A DNA stretch of 64,000 nt from Chitinophagaceae bacterium. GTDB taxonomy: Bacteria; Bacteroidota; Bacteroidia; Chitinophagales; Chitinophagaceae. Every line of letters starts with the position of its first letter. The first letter of the stretch is position 1. The position numbers were made by a program, and so were the translations under genes. The notes beneath the pieces were generated by a model. It saw only the letters and a program-made list of their open reading frames with translations, made no database searches and was not told where the DNA came from. Below, in pieces: positions 45,501 to 54,816 of the stretch. The stretch lies in NCBI GenBank assembly GCA_016786845.1, contig JAEUVB010000013.1, forward strand, positions 1 through 64,000, given 5' to 3'.

Positions 45501-46544
45501 ATGAAAAAATTGATGCTGCTTTGCATAGGCTATCTTGCCTTACAATCCTTTACCGGTACTCCGAAAGAAAGTCATATTACCAATATCCGCCAGTTGACAT
45601 TTGGAGGAGACAATGCTGAAGCATATTTCAGTCCGGATGGCAAACATTTAGCTTTTCAGAGTAATAACCCTGCATGGGGATTAGAATGTGATCAGATATT
45701 CAACATGGATATCCGGAAAGCTCTTAAGGATACAAGCTATATCCCTCCCCGCATCAGTACAGGATTGGGCCGCACCACCTGTAGCTATTTCATGCCCAAT
45801 GGTAAAGACATCCTTTATGCATCTACACATTTAGGTTCTCATGCTTGTCCTTCCGTGACTCACATTCAAGGAAAGTATCTTTGGTCGGTCTATTCAGACT
45901 ATGAGATTTTTATTGCAGATCAAAAGGGTAAAATCAAAAAACAATTGACTGAGAATAAATTTTATGATGCGGAAGCCACTGTATCGCCCAAAGGAGATAA
46001 AATTGTTTTTACCAGCAATCGTTCCGGAGATCTAGAATTATGGACCATGGATATCGATGGCAGCAATCAAAAACAAATTACGACCGGATTGGGTTATGAT
46101 GGCGGAGCTTTCTTTTCAGCAGACGGCAAACAGCTTGTTTTCAGAGCATCCCGACCCAATACGCCGGAAGAGGTCAAAGAATATAAAGATTTTCTCATGA
46201 AAGGTTTAGTAGCTCCAACGAACATGGAAATTTACACTTGTAATATCGATGGTTCGAACTTAAAGCAGATTACTAAATTAGGCAAAGCCAATTGGGCACC
46301 CTATTTCCATCCGTCAGGCAAGAAAATCATATTCTCCAGTAACCATTTAAGTCAGAAAGGGTACGATTTTCAGTTATTCCTGATCAATACCGATGGAAGC
46401 GGATTACAACAGATTACATCAGAAAGTATCTTTAATGCTTTTCCAATGTTTTCACCCGACGGTAAAAAACTGATTTTTTCTTCCAATCGAAACAATCACG
46501 GTACCCGAAATACAAATTTGTTTATTGCCGATTGGCAAGATTAA
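45501..46544 (+). CDS. Secreted TolB-like (PD40) beta-propeller protein
   Basis: A 347-residue protein with signal peptide MKKLMLLCIGYLALQSFTG. WD40-like PD40 repeats run through the body: AEAYFSPDGKHLAFQSN, ATVSPKGDKIVFTSNRSG, GGAFFSADGKQLVFRAS, YFHPSGKKIIFSSN and PMFSPDGKKLIFSSNRN, which makes five to six blades of a propeller. It is probably periplasmic. Related proteins are TolB and the propeller parts of Bacteroidota exopeptidases, but no catalytic domain follows, so a binding role is likely. It has its own promoter box at 45487. An M28 peptidase gene follows 86 bp later and may act on the same substrates, which is speculation. Confidence 0.85.
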   Translation: MKKLMLLCIGYLALQSFTGTPKESHITNIRQLTFGGDNAEAYFSPDGKHLAFQSNNPAWGLECDQIFNMDIRKALKDTSYIPPRISTGLGRTTCSYFMPNGKDILYASTHLGSHACPSVTHIQGKYLWSVYSDYEIFIADQKGKIKKQLTENKFYDAEATVSPKGDKIVFTSNRSGDLELWTMDIDGSNQKQITTGLGYDGGAFFSADGKQLVFRASRPNTPEEVKEYKDFLMKGLVAPTNMEIYTCNIDGSNLKQITKLGKANWAPYFHPSGKKIIFSSNHLSQKGYDFQLFLINTDGSGLQQITSESIFNAFPMFSPDGKKLIFSSNRNNHGTRNTNLFIADWQD

Positions 46545-46630
46545 TTTTTTGGTTATTTTTACGCTTAACAAGGATTGCTCAGAAATTGTTTTTCTGAACA
46601 GTTTGCTGTATCCTTACTTCAAAATCATGT

Positions 46631-47866
46631 ATGATGAAAAAATCTATTTTCTTTTTTCCCCTTTTGCTTTGCTTTCAATTTGTGCAATCCCAAAGGATCG
46701 TTTCTGACAATTTGATCCCCCATATCGCTTACCTTTCTGCTGATGCTCAACATGGAAGAGCCACCGGAACCATTGATGAACTTAAAGTAGCTCAATATAT
46801 CGCAGGCCGTTTTGAAGATCTTGGATTAAAACCCAAAGGCAGCAAAGGATATTATTATGATTTTACCTACAAATACAATCCGGACCCCTCAGATACCCTG
46901 ACGAAAATCAAAAGTAAAAAAGGCCGAAATGTTTTAGCCTATCTTGACAATGATGCTCCCTATACCATTGTAATTGGTGCTCATCACGATCATCTGGGAA
47001 TGGGATATGATCATAATAGCCTCGACGCGAATCCAAAAGGAAAAATTCATAATGGTGCCGATGATAATGCCAGTGGCGTGGCCGGTGTGATTGAATTGGC
47101 AAGATATCTCTCCATCAATGGCATTCAGGAAAAATACAATTTCCTGTTTATGACATTCTCGGGTGAGGAATTAGGACTCATTGGTTCTAAACGCTGGTGT
47201 GAAAAACCAACCATTCCACTAGACAAAATTAATTACATGATTAATTTGGATATGATTGGGCGTTTTAATGATACCACAAAAAAACTCTTAGTTTATGGAC
47301 TTGGAACTTCTTCTTCATGGGAATCGGCTTTAGCCAAAACGAATACCTACTTCTCTATTAAAAGCGATAGTGCAGGCATAGGCCCCAGTGACCATACTTC
47401 ATTCTATCTTAAAGATATTCCTGTATTGCATTTCTTTACGGGCCAACATGGTGATTATCATCGTCCAACCGATGATGAAGACAAGCTCAATTTAAAAGGT
47501 GAAGCACGTATTTTGGAATTGATTGTAGACTTGATCCATGAACTAAATGAGCAGCCCAAACTATCCTTTTACAAAACCAAAAGTCCCGAAGGTGAAACAA
47601 AAAAAATGTCCTTCAAAGTAACCTTAGGTGTGATGCCGGATTATACCTTCGATGGTGTTGGCATGCGACTGGATGGTGTCACCAATAATAAACCGGCAGA
47701 AAAAGCCGGACTGCAGCGCGGGGACATTATTCTTAAAATGGCAGGACAGACCATTAAATCCGTTCAAGACTATATGAAGGTGCTTAAAACCCTTAAAAGT
47801 GGCGACAAGGTGCCCGTTCATTTCATGCGTAATCAAACTGTTCAAACCGTAGATATCAATTTATAG
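46631..47866 (+). CDS. M28 family metallopeptidase with C-terminal PDZ domain
   Basis: A 411-residue exported zinc aminopeptidase-like protein. After the signal peptide (IFFFPLLLCFQFVQSQ) the M28 domain (about 80-300) keeps the metal and catalytic residues: GAHHDHLGMG (first histidine), GADDNASGVAG (bridging aspartate), FSGEELGLIGS (catalytic and metal glutamates), NLDMIGR (aspartate) and GDYHRPTDD (second histidine). A PDZ domain follows at about 330-410 (GVGMRLDGV, KAGLQRGDIILKMAG), which probably binds substrate C-termini. The start is a double ATG; either could be used. The activity is expected to be N-terminal peptide cleavage in the periplasm. Confidence 0.92.
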   Translation: MMKKSIFFFPLLLCFQFVQSQRIVSDNLIPHIAYLSADAQHGRATGTIDELKVAQYIAGRFEDLGLKPKGSKGYYYDFTYKYNPDPSDTLTKIKSKKGRNVLAYLDNDAPYTIVIGAHHDHLGMGYDHNSLDANPKGKIHNGADDNASGVAGVIELARYLSINGIQEKYNFLFMTFSGEELGLIGSKRWCEKPTIPLDKINYMINLDMIGRFNDTTKKLLVYGLGTSSSWESALAKTNTYFSIKSDSAGIGPSDHTSFYLKDIPVLHFFTGQHGDYHRPTDDEDKLNLKGEARILELIVDLIHELNEQPKLSFYKTKSPEGETKKMSFKVTLGVMPDYTFDGVGMRLDGVTNNKPAEKAGLQRGDIILKMAGQTIKSVQDYMKVLKTLKSGDKVPVHFMRNQTVQTVDINL

Positions 47867-48367
47867 TATACTACCGATCATTGATTGAGTGATTTCAGAG
47901 CAAGTCGTTCTGACGATTGATTCTGCTCCAATTCCCGGATTGAAATTGTCTTCGGACCATCTTTGTGAATTGCTGTGTTTTACATGAATGGAATTAACTA
48001 CAAATTGTTTCAAATGAACTATATCAGTTTTTCAAAGGTAATTTCATCATAGGGATCCGGTAACCTGATCATGGTGATCCTATCTTTTGTTATGGATGTT
48101 TCCTTCTCTATTATCCAATTCAATTCTGCTCATCCATTTTAAGTTCACCCTATTCGATGAGCAAAAAGTTCGATTGAAAACGGAATATGCAAACCAACTT
48201 CTCAGCATCCTTTTTCTGAATAAGCCAGATCATAGATGCTTTTACTCGCCTAAAGGCAATTAAATTATACCATGTTGCAGATTTAAGAACAAACTAAGCC
48301 TTTGCAAAATTCATTTGCCATATAAAAATCAGGCATCTACATTTCGTATAGAACGAATTAAAACAAA
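47867..48367. other. Intergenic gap with no recognisable gene
   Basis: About 500 bp between the convergent M28 gene and the SBBP-repeat gene. I see only very short reading frames (about 22 and 16 codons) without conserved features, and no RNA gene. The only clear element is the terminator at its right end. Confidence 0.6.
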
Positions 48368-48396
48368 GAAACGCCCTGAGGCAGGGCGTTTCTTTT
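48368..48396 (-). terminator. Intrinsic terminator after the SBBP-repeat gene
   Basis: A 10-bp stem (gaaacgccct at 48368-48377 with agggcgtttc at 48383-48392) lies 19 bp after the stop at 48412. It has T-rich flanks on both strands, so it could stop transcription from either side. Confidence 0.8.
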
Positions 48397-48411
48397 AAAT
48401 AATGAAATACG

Positions 48412-50331
48412 TTATCGTTTCTCAAAGGTGTAACCATTTGAACGAATACTATTGGTAACCCTGACAAAATAAATCCCAGCTTTCAAATCAGAAATACTCA
48501 ATTTGTCGGAATGTAAAATATTCCATTGCTTTAATAATTGACCATGGGCTGAATATATACTCACAATCGATGGTTCTTCACTTTCCAATTTAATATAGAT
48601 AAACTGATTCGCCGGATTCGGATATATACTGACCCCGGAGTTCGTACTTCTGATTACTTTTTGCGTCGAAGAATATGTGAATTTCCCATCGGCATCTACT
48701 TGCTTTATCCGGTAGTAAACCTTGTCGTTTACTATATTTTGATCATCATTTAAATGATATTGGTTACGACCTCTCGAATTTTCAGCTTTCACCTCTCCGA
48801 TCTTAGTAAATGTAATGGCATCAAAACTGCGTTCAATCTCAAAATGAGAAGTATTTTCTTCCTGGCTTGTTTCCCAGTTTAATGAAATATACTTTTTTTC
48901 ATCATGAACATTGAAAGATAGCCATTGTAGCGGCAATGCAATATTGCTTACATATTTTGCAAAAAAGAAATCATTATTTCCTACAGCAGTCGAATTCAGG
49001 GTTCCGGATTCAGGATCCAAATCCATCGTACCACTATAGTTACCACACATATAAAGTGTATTATTTTTATACTCTAAAGTGTTCACATAGGCATCAGCCG
49101 TATTTGTAAAAGAGCAATGTGATAAATATGTAAGGTTATTGTCAAAAGTTAGTATATATGAATCAATACCGTTATCATAAGAAGAGTTTATCACGTTAGG
49201 CCCAGGATCCACGTCAAAAACCCCTGTATAATAGCCGGATATATAAACATTGTTATTATGAGTAACTACGGAAGTGAGCGACTGGGTTCCTGCTGCTCCT
49301 AAACTGTATCCAACCTGATATACTCCACTGCTATTAAATTTTCCAAACCAGGCATTTATATTTGATGCAGAAATTCTGGCATAACCCACAGTGAACACAT
49401 TTCCGGAACCATCTACAGCAACAGAATTAAGTGCATCGGACCATGCGGAACCGAGCCTGAAATGCCACTGATAATCACCTGCATCATTTAATTTAATCAA
49501 TATACCATCAGTACCACCAAGACTTGATAACATATTCAAATTGGCAGAAGGATCTACATCCACAGTACCTGAAAAATAGCCAGACAGGTAAAGGTTATTA
49601 TTTGCATCCGCTATCAAACATGTTGGCGCATCAGCCCCGGTTGAACTGATCCCTTTAGTCCAAATAAAATTTCCATTCACATCAAATTTCGTCAAATAAA
49701 CATCATTGCCACCTCCTGAGGTCAGATTGGAAACCCCGGCATTTGGGTTCATATCAACTGTTCCCGTAAAATTACCACTCACAATAATTTCATTGTTGGT
49801 GTTGACAGCTATCTTCGCTATTCCTTCCACATTCGTGGTATTCCCAATTTGTTTAAGCCAATTACATGCACCGGTATTGGCATCCAACTGCGCTAAAAAA
49901 GCATCCTGATTACCTCCACCTAAATTGGTTACACTAATAGCATCTATCGTTAGCGTTTCTAAAAATGTACCTCCGATATAGACATGTCCAAGTTGGTCCA
50001 CTTCGATGGCGTCTCCACTATCCCAATTCCAGTCTCCTAAAGATTTGGACCATATCAAACCTCCGGACAGGCTATATTTTGCTACAAAAATATTGTTTTG
50101 TCCACCTGCTGAATTATTAATAGCCCAAACAGTTGCCGGCCCGGGATCTAAATCCATCGTGGCAGCATTAGAGCCAATTACATAGACATTACCATTGGCA
50201 TCCATGGTCATATCGGAAATAGCATCATTGCCTGTGGAACCCAACCCAAATCCCCAATCCAAATTATAGTTTTGAGCGTAAGCGGATTGAGCCATGATAA
50301 CGATGAGCGCAAGCGTAAATAATTTTTTCAT
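48412..50331 (-). CDS. SBBP-repeat propeller protein with T9SS type A sorting domain
   Basis: A 639-residue secreted protein from the ATG at 50331 (signal peptide MKKLFTLALIVIMAQSAYAQ). It is built of SBBP-type beta-propeller repeats, each with the pattern NGNVYVIGSN ... LDPGP ... NIFVAKYSLSGGLIWSK, repeated about seven times to residue 450. A fibronectin-like segment follows (LPLQWLSFNVHDEKK ... FEIERSFD ... VYYRIKQVDADGKF), then a type A sorting domain (VSIYPNPANQFIYIKL ... IYSAHGQLLK ... LKAGIYFVRVTN). The DVDPSAN/LDPESG loops are acidic and could bind calcium. It is exported by the T9SS; the ligand is unknown. Confidence 0.87.
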   Translation of the reverse strand: MKKLFTLALIVIMAQSAYAQNYNLDWGFGLGSTGNDAISDMTMDANGNVYVIGSNAATMDLDPGPATVWAINNSAGGQNNIFVAKYSLSGGLIWSKSLGDWNWDSGDAIEVDQLGHVYIGGTFLETLTIDAISVTNLGGGNQDAFLAQLDANTGACNWLKQIGNTTNVEGIAKIAVNTNNEIIVSGNFTGTVDMNPNAGVSNLTSGGGNDVYLTKFDVNGNFIWTKGISSTGADAPTCLIADANNNLYLSGYFSGTVDVDPSANLNMLSSLGGTDGILIKLNDAGDYQWHFRLGSAWSDALNSVAVDGSGNVFTVGYARISASNINAWFGKFNSSGVYQVGYSLGAAGTQSLTSVVTHNNNVYISGYYTGVFDVDPGPNVINSSYDNGIDSYILTFDNNLTYLSHCSFTNTADAYVNTLEYKNNTLYMCGNYSGTMDLDPESGTLNSTAVGNNDFFFAKYVSNIALPLQWLSFNVHDEKKYISLNWETSQEENTSHFEIERSFDAITFTKIGEVKAENSRGRNQYHLNDDQNIVNDKVYYRIKQVDADGKFTYSSTQKVIRSTNSGVSIYPNPANQFIYIKLESEEPSIVSIYSAHGQLLKQWNILHSDKLSISDLKAGIYFVRVTNSIRSNGYTFEKR

Positions 50332-50340
50332 GATTCGCAT

Positions 50341-50644
50341 ATTTTAAATTAATAATTGATTAGGTCACAAAGGTGCTACTTCGCCCATACGATTATTTAT
50401 TCAAGTTTGTGAAATCAGCATTTGAGTTAGTGAATTCCGGATCTTGATTTACTGCTATTCCACTTTTTCAGTGTACAAAATATGGAAAGAACTTATTCTA
50501 TTTTTTGATACGCATTACGATATTTTAACCGATACGATGAATTCTGCTCATGTTAACCAATTGAATAGAACTCTAACCAGATTGGTTATATCTATCTTCA
50601 ATACCATCCGTTATATCATCGTCTGAAATTCTTGTCTATTGAGA
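50341..50644. other. Intergenic gap, nothing recognised
   Basis: AT-rich 300-bp region upstream of the SBBP-repeat gene. It contains a short plus-strand frame (50444-50626) without family resemblance and no hairpin or clear promoter match that I trust. Confidence 0.5.
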
Positions 50645-51166
50645 TTAATCTTTCGACAAGTAACTTATTTCGGAGTGTTTGTCCAAGGGTTCCGCATTCA
50701 ATTTAGGCATCCATTGAAATGAGGTTACACCTAAATTGTAAGAACCGGCATAATTATAATTTACATCTCCTTTTGTCAGTATTAATTGATTCAAATTATC
50801 ATTCCATTTCAAAGCGTACTTTTCTCCAAATTCAGTGTATTGAATGTTAAAAGAGTTTATTTCCAGTTTTTGCAATTCCATATTAGAAGCATATAATTCG
50901 ATATTTCCACGGTTCGTCATACGATTGATCGTTTTTTGTGTTACACGACCATTTTTCTCTGTGACCGTATAGGTGAGCTGGACTTTTACACTTCCCGAAA
51001 AATCTCCTTTGATTTGAATCGAACGAATGGAGTCATCGATTTGCTGAACAACATTGAGATGATACTTACCCGTAAATAACGGTTGATTTACCCGGGTCAA
51101 TTGTTGAGAATAAGCACCGAACATCATGAAGGTAAATAATGCGATTAAAAAGGTTTTCTTTGACAT
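50645..51166 (-). CDS. Small secreted protein of unknown function
   Basis: A 173-residue protein with a signal peptide (MSKKTFLIALFTFMMFGAYS). The mature part is predicted to be beta-rich with alternating charged and hydrophobic residues (VQLTYTVTEKNGRVTQK, YALKWNDNLNQLILTKGD). It has no sorting domain, lipobox cysteine or membrane segment. I do not recognise a family. It stands alone between the SBBP-repeat gene and the NarL-type regulator. It could be periplasmic. Confidence 0.65.
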   Translation of the reverse strand: MSKKTFLIALFTFMMFGAYSQQLTRVNQPLFTGKYHLNVVQQIDDSIRSIQIKGDFSGSVKVQLTYTVTEKNGRVTQKTINRMTNRGNIELYASNMELQKLEINSFNIQYTEFGEKYALKWNDNLNQLILTKGDVNYNYAGSYNLGVTSFQWMPKLNAEPLDKHSEISYLSKD

Positions 51167-51383
51167 GGTATTTGGGTTTTAAAGTTGAAATGTTTTTTGC
51201 CTACTCTATTCAGTTTTCGGCTTCCCTGTTTTGTCTTCCGGCTTTCCCTTTTGACAATACAAAGATGCTGCAGCACGAATCCCTATTTAAGCGTCGAAAA
51301 ACCCGAATTACAAAACAGGTAAAAAAGCCTGCTGACCTGAGGCCAATCAGTAAAGCCGTTAAACACCCTAAAAACCCCAAAAA

Positions 51384-52052
51384 TCAGTACAAAACTTCGA
51401 AAATACGGTACTTGACGGCAAACAAAACCAAACCTGCCGTATTATGACAACCCGTTTTGGCCAACAGATTATTGCGGTGGCCATCTACCGTACGCACACT
51501 AATAAATAACTTTTCAGCAATCTCAGCATTGCTGTGCTCTTCACAAATTAACTTTAACACCTCTATTTCCCTGGTCGACAATTCTATCGGTATGGCCTGT
51601 ACGTTCATAGGGCTTTTGGCATTAGCAGCCGGCGACTGAATTGCTTTAAGCACGTCCGGCGTAATATGAAAGCCATTGTTATATACACTCAAAATAGCAT
51701 TTAGCAATTCTGCCTTATTGCAATTTTTAATCAGATAGCCGCTTGCGCCTGCCTGTATCATTCTGGCAATGAGTCTTTCCCTGGCATGTACGGACAAAAC
51801 AATTACTTTAATCGAAGGATATTTTTTTCGAATCTCATCATTTAACTGCATTCCATCCATACCCGGCATTTCCATATCCATCAATACGATATCAGGAAGG
51901 ATATCACTAGATTTTAATTTGGAAAGAAAATCCAATCCATTATCGGCTTCCATGACCAGTGAAAAATCCTTTTCGTTCCTGATCAAGGATGCTATTCCTT
52001 CCCGAAAAAGAATTTGGTCGTCCACCAAGGCAATATTGATTACATTTCGCAT
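51384..52052 (-). CDS. NarL-family response regulator
   Basis: A 222-residue transcription regulator. The receiver domain (1-125) carries the acidic pair D11-D12, the phosphoacceptor D59 in VLMDMEMPGMDG and the lysine in GYLIKNC. A LuxR-type helix-turn-helix follows (LSTREIEVLKLI, NAEIAEKLFISVRTVDGHRN). It is the second gene of an operon: the kinase stop is six bases before its start. The typical partner is the HisKA_3 kinase encoded upstream. Targets are unknown; no autoregulatory site was found. Confidence 0.95.
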   Translation of the reverse strand: MRNVINIALVDDQILFREGIASLIRNEKDFSLVMEADNGLDFLSKLKSSDILPDIVLMDMEMPGMDGMQLNDEIRKKYPSIKVIVLSVHARERLIARMIQAGASGYLIKNCNKAELLNAILSVYNNGFHITPDVLKAIQSPAANAKSPMNVQAIPIELSTREIEVLKLICEEHSNAEIAEKLFISVRTVDGHRNNLLAKTGCHNTAGLVLFAVKYRIFEVLY

Positions 52053-52058
52053 ACTTCG

Positions 52059-53903
52059 TTATTTTATTGGAACAGATATCAAGACCCTATATCCTCCGAT
52101 TACCGGCGCTTCAATTTTCCATTTCGCTTTAATCATGTCTAAACGGCTTTCTATATTCTGCATACCTATACCTCCGGATGACTTCTTAGAATGATGGCTA
52201 AATCCAATTCCATCGTCGCTATAATCGATGTTTAAAATTTCATTCTCAATCTCCACTTTCAATCGAATATGACCGGCCTTTGCATGCTTCAGTGTATTAT
52301 TTATCAATTCGGCAATAACCCGATAAAGTGCCATAGGTTTCTGCTCATCCGGAAAGTCAGGTAAATGAGATTCATTAAAATCGATATCCATATGTATGAT
52401 CCCGGATTGATTCACCCCATCTGCCAGTTCATGGATGGCATCGTAAAAACCGAAACTACCTGAAATCCGTGGCGAAAGCGCATGAGATATATTCCGCATA
52501 TTTGCGATAATTTTATCAATGTCGTTTTTATAGCTATCTGCGTCGATGTTATGGCTCTCCTGACCAAAATGCTGTTCCATTTTTATTCTTAGGGTTGAAA
52601 GCGCAGCACCGACTTCATCATGAAGGTCCATTCCTATTCGTTTGCGCTCCGCTTCCTGAGAAGTAATCACTGTTTCCATTAAATTTTTCTGATGGATGAT
52701 CTCAGCTTCCTGCATTTTCTGTGTGGCAATCAACTTATTGCGTTTGGCACGCTGATTATAAAAATTGATGCTAATCATCAAAATGACCGTCAGTAATAAG
52801 GAAGCAAATATGAATCCGTTTCTTTCAGCTATGCGCAATTTGTTTTTGGTAGCGAGAAGGTCCACTTCCTTTTGTTTCTTAGATACTTCAAAGTCTGTTT
52901 GCAGGTCGGCTACTTTCTGGATAGTCTGAAGGTTGTTGACACTATCACGATAAATAATAAAGGCTTTATAATGTGATAAAGACTTTTTCAAATTTCCTGA
53001 CTTTTCGTAAAGTCCGGAAAGGGTAAGATTAGCATCACCTATTTCCTTTTTTAAGCCGTATTGATGGGCCAAATCAAGACTCTTTTCGGCATACTTCTTA
53101 GCATCGTCTATGCGTCCGTTATGTAGATTGACCTCCGACATGGAGATAAGAAATTCGCATATGGCGGCGTATTCATTCAAGGGCTCTAGCCGACTAATCG
53201 ATTGATTGAGATTAAATTCTGCCAATGGTGTATTTCCCTGTTTCAAATAAATGACGCCTAAATTACCGTAACCAAAGGCCTCACCAATTTGATAATTGAT
53301 CTTTTGCGAAATAAGCTGAGATTGTTGAGTGTAGAAAAGTGCTGAATCCAGAATATCGGATTTTAGAAATTCATCGCCTAAATTGTACAACAGCATGGCC
53401 AACCTCAATGAATCATTTTCTTCTTTCAAAATAGGCACCGCATTTCGGTAGTACTTTACGGAATTGTCATGATTGCCCATTAAGGAGTATACATCCGCGA
53501 TGATCATATTTAAGGCCCCAGTTTGAATCCCGGGTTTCACCAATTTCTCAGCCTCGAAATAACATTGTAAAGCTTTACTATAGTCTCCTTTCAATTGAAA
53601 AGCAGAACCTCTTTGGGTTATTCCTATATATTCATACCCTGTTGAGTCAAGTTTTCGAGCCTCTGAAATTAAAATGTTACTATAGTAGAATATTTTCTCA
53701 GGATCGTTACAATTGTCTGAAATCTCTTTGAGTATGGAAAGTTGATCTGATTTTTTATAATCACCGGAATGATACAGAGTTAATAAACTGTCTAAGTGTT
53801 TTGTATTTTGGCTAAATAAATAACTGCAAAAAATAAACAAAAAGCCTACTGTTAGGCAGGCTTTTCGCTTAATATCACTTTGCAGAAAAAAGGCTGTTAT
53901 CAT
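52059..53903 (-). CDS. TPR-containing sensor histidine kinase, NarL/DegS type
   Basis: A 614-residue kinase. An N-terminal signal or anchor (CLTVGFLFIFCSYLFSQ) precedes TPR-like helices (about 40-330; for example YSKALQCYFEAEKLV and DDAKKYAEKSLDLAHQYG). A transmembrane helix lies at about 352-372 (GFIFASLLLTVILMISINF). Next come a short coiled coil and the HisKA_3 domain with the phosphoacceptor histidine near 425 (RKRIGMDLHDEVGAAL). A HATPase domain ends the protein (AELINNTLKHA, YSDDGIGFSHH, GGIGMQNIESRL). TPR sensors of this type in Bacteroidota sense unknown periplasmic signals. The partner regulator follows in the same operon. Confidence 0.95.
   Translation of the reverse strand: MITAFFLQSDIKRKACLTVGFLFIFCSYLFSQNTKHLDSLLTLYHSGDYKKSDQLSILKEISDNCNDPEKIFYYSNILISEARKLDSTGYEYIGITQRGSAFQLKGDYSKALQCYFEAEKLVKPGIQTGALNMIIADVYSLMGNHDNSVKYYRNAVPILKEENDSLRLAMLLYNLGDEFLKSDILDSALFYTQQSQLISQKINYQIGEAFGYGNLGVIYLKQGNTPLAEFNLNQSISRLEPLNEYAAICEFLISMSEVNLHNGRIDDAKKYAEKSLDLAHQYGLKKEIGDANLTLSGLYEKSGNLKKSLSHYKAFIIYRDSVNNLQTIQKVADLQTDFEVSKKQKEVDLLATKNKLRIAERNGFIFASLLLTVILMISINFYNQRAKRNKLIATQKMQEAEIIHQKNLMETVITSQEAERKRIGMDLHDEVGAALSTLRIKMEQHFGQESHNIDADSYKNDIDKIIANMRNISHALSPRISGSFGFYDAIHELADGVNQSGIIHMDIDFNESHLPDFPDEQKPMALYRVIAELINNTLKHAKAGHIRLKVEIENEILNIDYSDDGIGFSHHSKKSSGGIGMQNIESRLDMIKAKWKIEAPVIGGYRVLISVPIK
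53840..53865 (-). other. Terminator-like hairpin inside the kinase signal-peptide codons
   Basis: On the minus strand aaaagcct (53858-53865) pairs perfectly with aggctttt (53840-53847) across a 10-base loop, and a T-rich stretch (tgtttatttt) follows. It lies about 40-65 bases after the kinase start codon. It may be chance, or it may attenuate the operon. Confidence 0.35.
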
Positions 53904-53950
53904 GAATAATATATATTCGTCATTCCTTGTTTTGGCAATAATATATACAC

Positions 53951-54424
53951 TTATCTGGGTGGTTGTACAACCTTTATTTTTGGATCCAGAAAACGCGCTT
54001 TATAACTAATAACGAAATGTATGGTATAACTCTGAGCATCTAAGCCGGCCGGAAAATCTTTTAATGCGGTCATGGAGATGCTACTTCTACCATCGGGTAA
54101 AATGGTGGGGACAGGAGCGCCAAAAGTATCGGCGGGAATGGTATCGGACAATTCTATTTGGGTAATATTAATTACCGGTGTTGGATCGCCATCCGGTATT
54201 ACTGAACTCGGGTTTAGTACCCCATTCCAAGTGATAACATCACCTTTATACACTTGGCTGATAAAATTCTTTGCATCTCCTCCGGGTGGAGGTGCAGAGG
54301 TCCCGTCACCGGTTTGCGTTATCGATGCCCAATTATTATACAAAGGCTGTCCTGTACCGCTATTTCTTGACTCTTCCTTTAGAATGGATGTGTTTACACT
54401 GAGTGTAATTGTTGTTTGTCCCAT
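53951..54424 (-). CDS. Uncharacterised cytosolic protein, possibly AidA/PixA-like
   Basis: A 157-residue protein without signal peptide or membrane segment. It has a beta-rich look with YKGDVITWNGVLNPSS in the middle and YTIHFVISYKARFLDPKIKV near the end. The layout (a mid-protein 'GD-ITW' segment and a C-terminal strand followed by a 'DPKI-V' turn) recalls AidA/PixA inclusion-body proteins, but the match is weak and I would not assign the family from it. The stretch DGTSAPPPGGDAK is a flexible loop. It stands alone, about 47 bp upstream of the kinase gene in the same direction. Confidence 0.55.
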   Translation of the reverse strand: MGQTTITLSVNTSILKEESRNSGTGQPLYNNWASITQTGDGTSAPPPGGDAKNFISQVYKGDVITWNGVLNPSSVIPDGDPTPVINITQIELSDTIPADTFGAPVPTILPDGRSSISMTALKDFPAGLDAQSYTIHFVISYKARFLDPKIKVVQPPR

Positions 54425-54816
54425 GTTGTTGATTTTTTTGGTTTGTTAAATTTAATTCTTTAAGATTAATATCATACTATGAAAATAGTAATTTTTATCT
54501 TTTTAAAGGATATTCTTTCCGTTTATAACAACACAAACATACTCAACTTGCACCATGCCTAAATAGGTAATAATACCTGATTATAAAAACAAGCTTAAAT
54601 ACTGGTTGGGACATTTAAAGCCATATTACATGGATTGTACTTGATTATATACCTCTGTATCAAAATTCTTTTGATATCTAGTTCTTGATGCATACTTCAT
54701 TCCTCTCAAAGGGTGAATCCATAGGTTGGAAATAATCAAGCACCCTTTTATCAACATATTTGGCCCTCTATCATAAAAGGAGTGCCTACTTATGAATAGC
54801 TCATACATTTAACCTT
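54425..54816. other. Divergent intergenic gap, no gene recognised
   Basis: About 390 bp, very AT-rich, between the divergent uncharacterised gene and the AraC regulator. It should hold both promoters, but no convincing TTTG-N19-TAnnTTTG pair was found. A 60-codon minus-strand frame (54626-54808) shows no family resemblance or signal. Confidence 0.5.
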
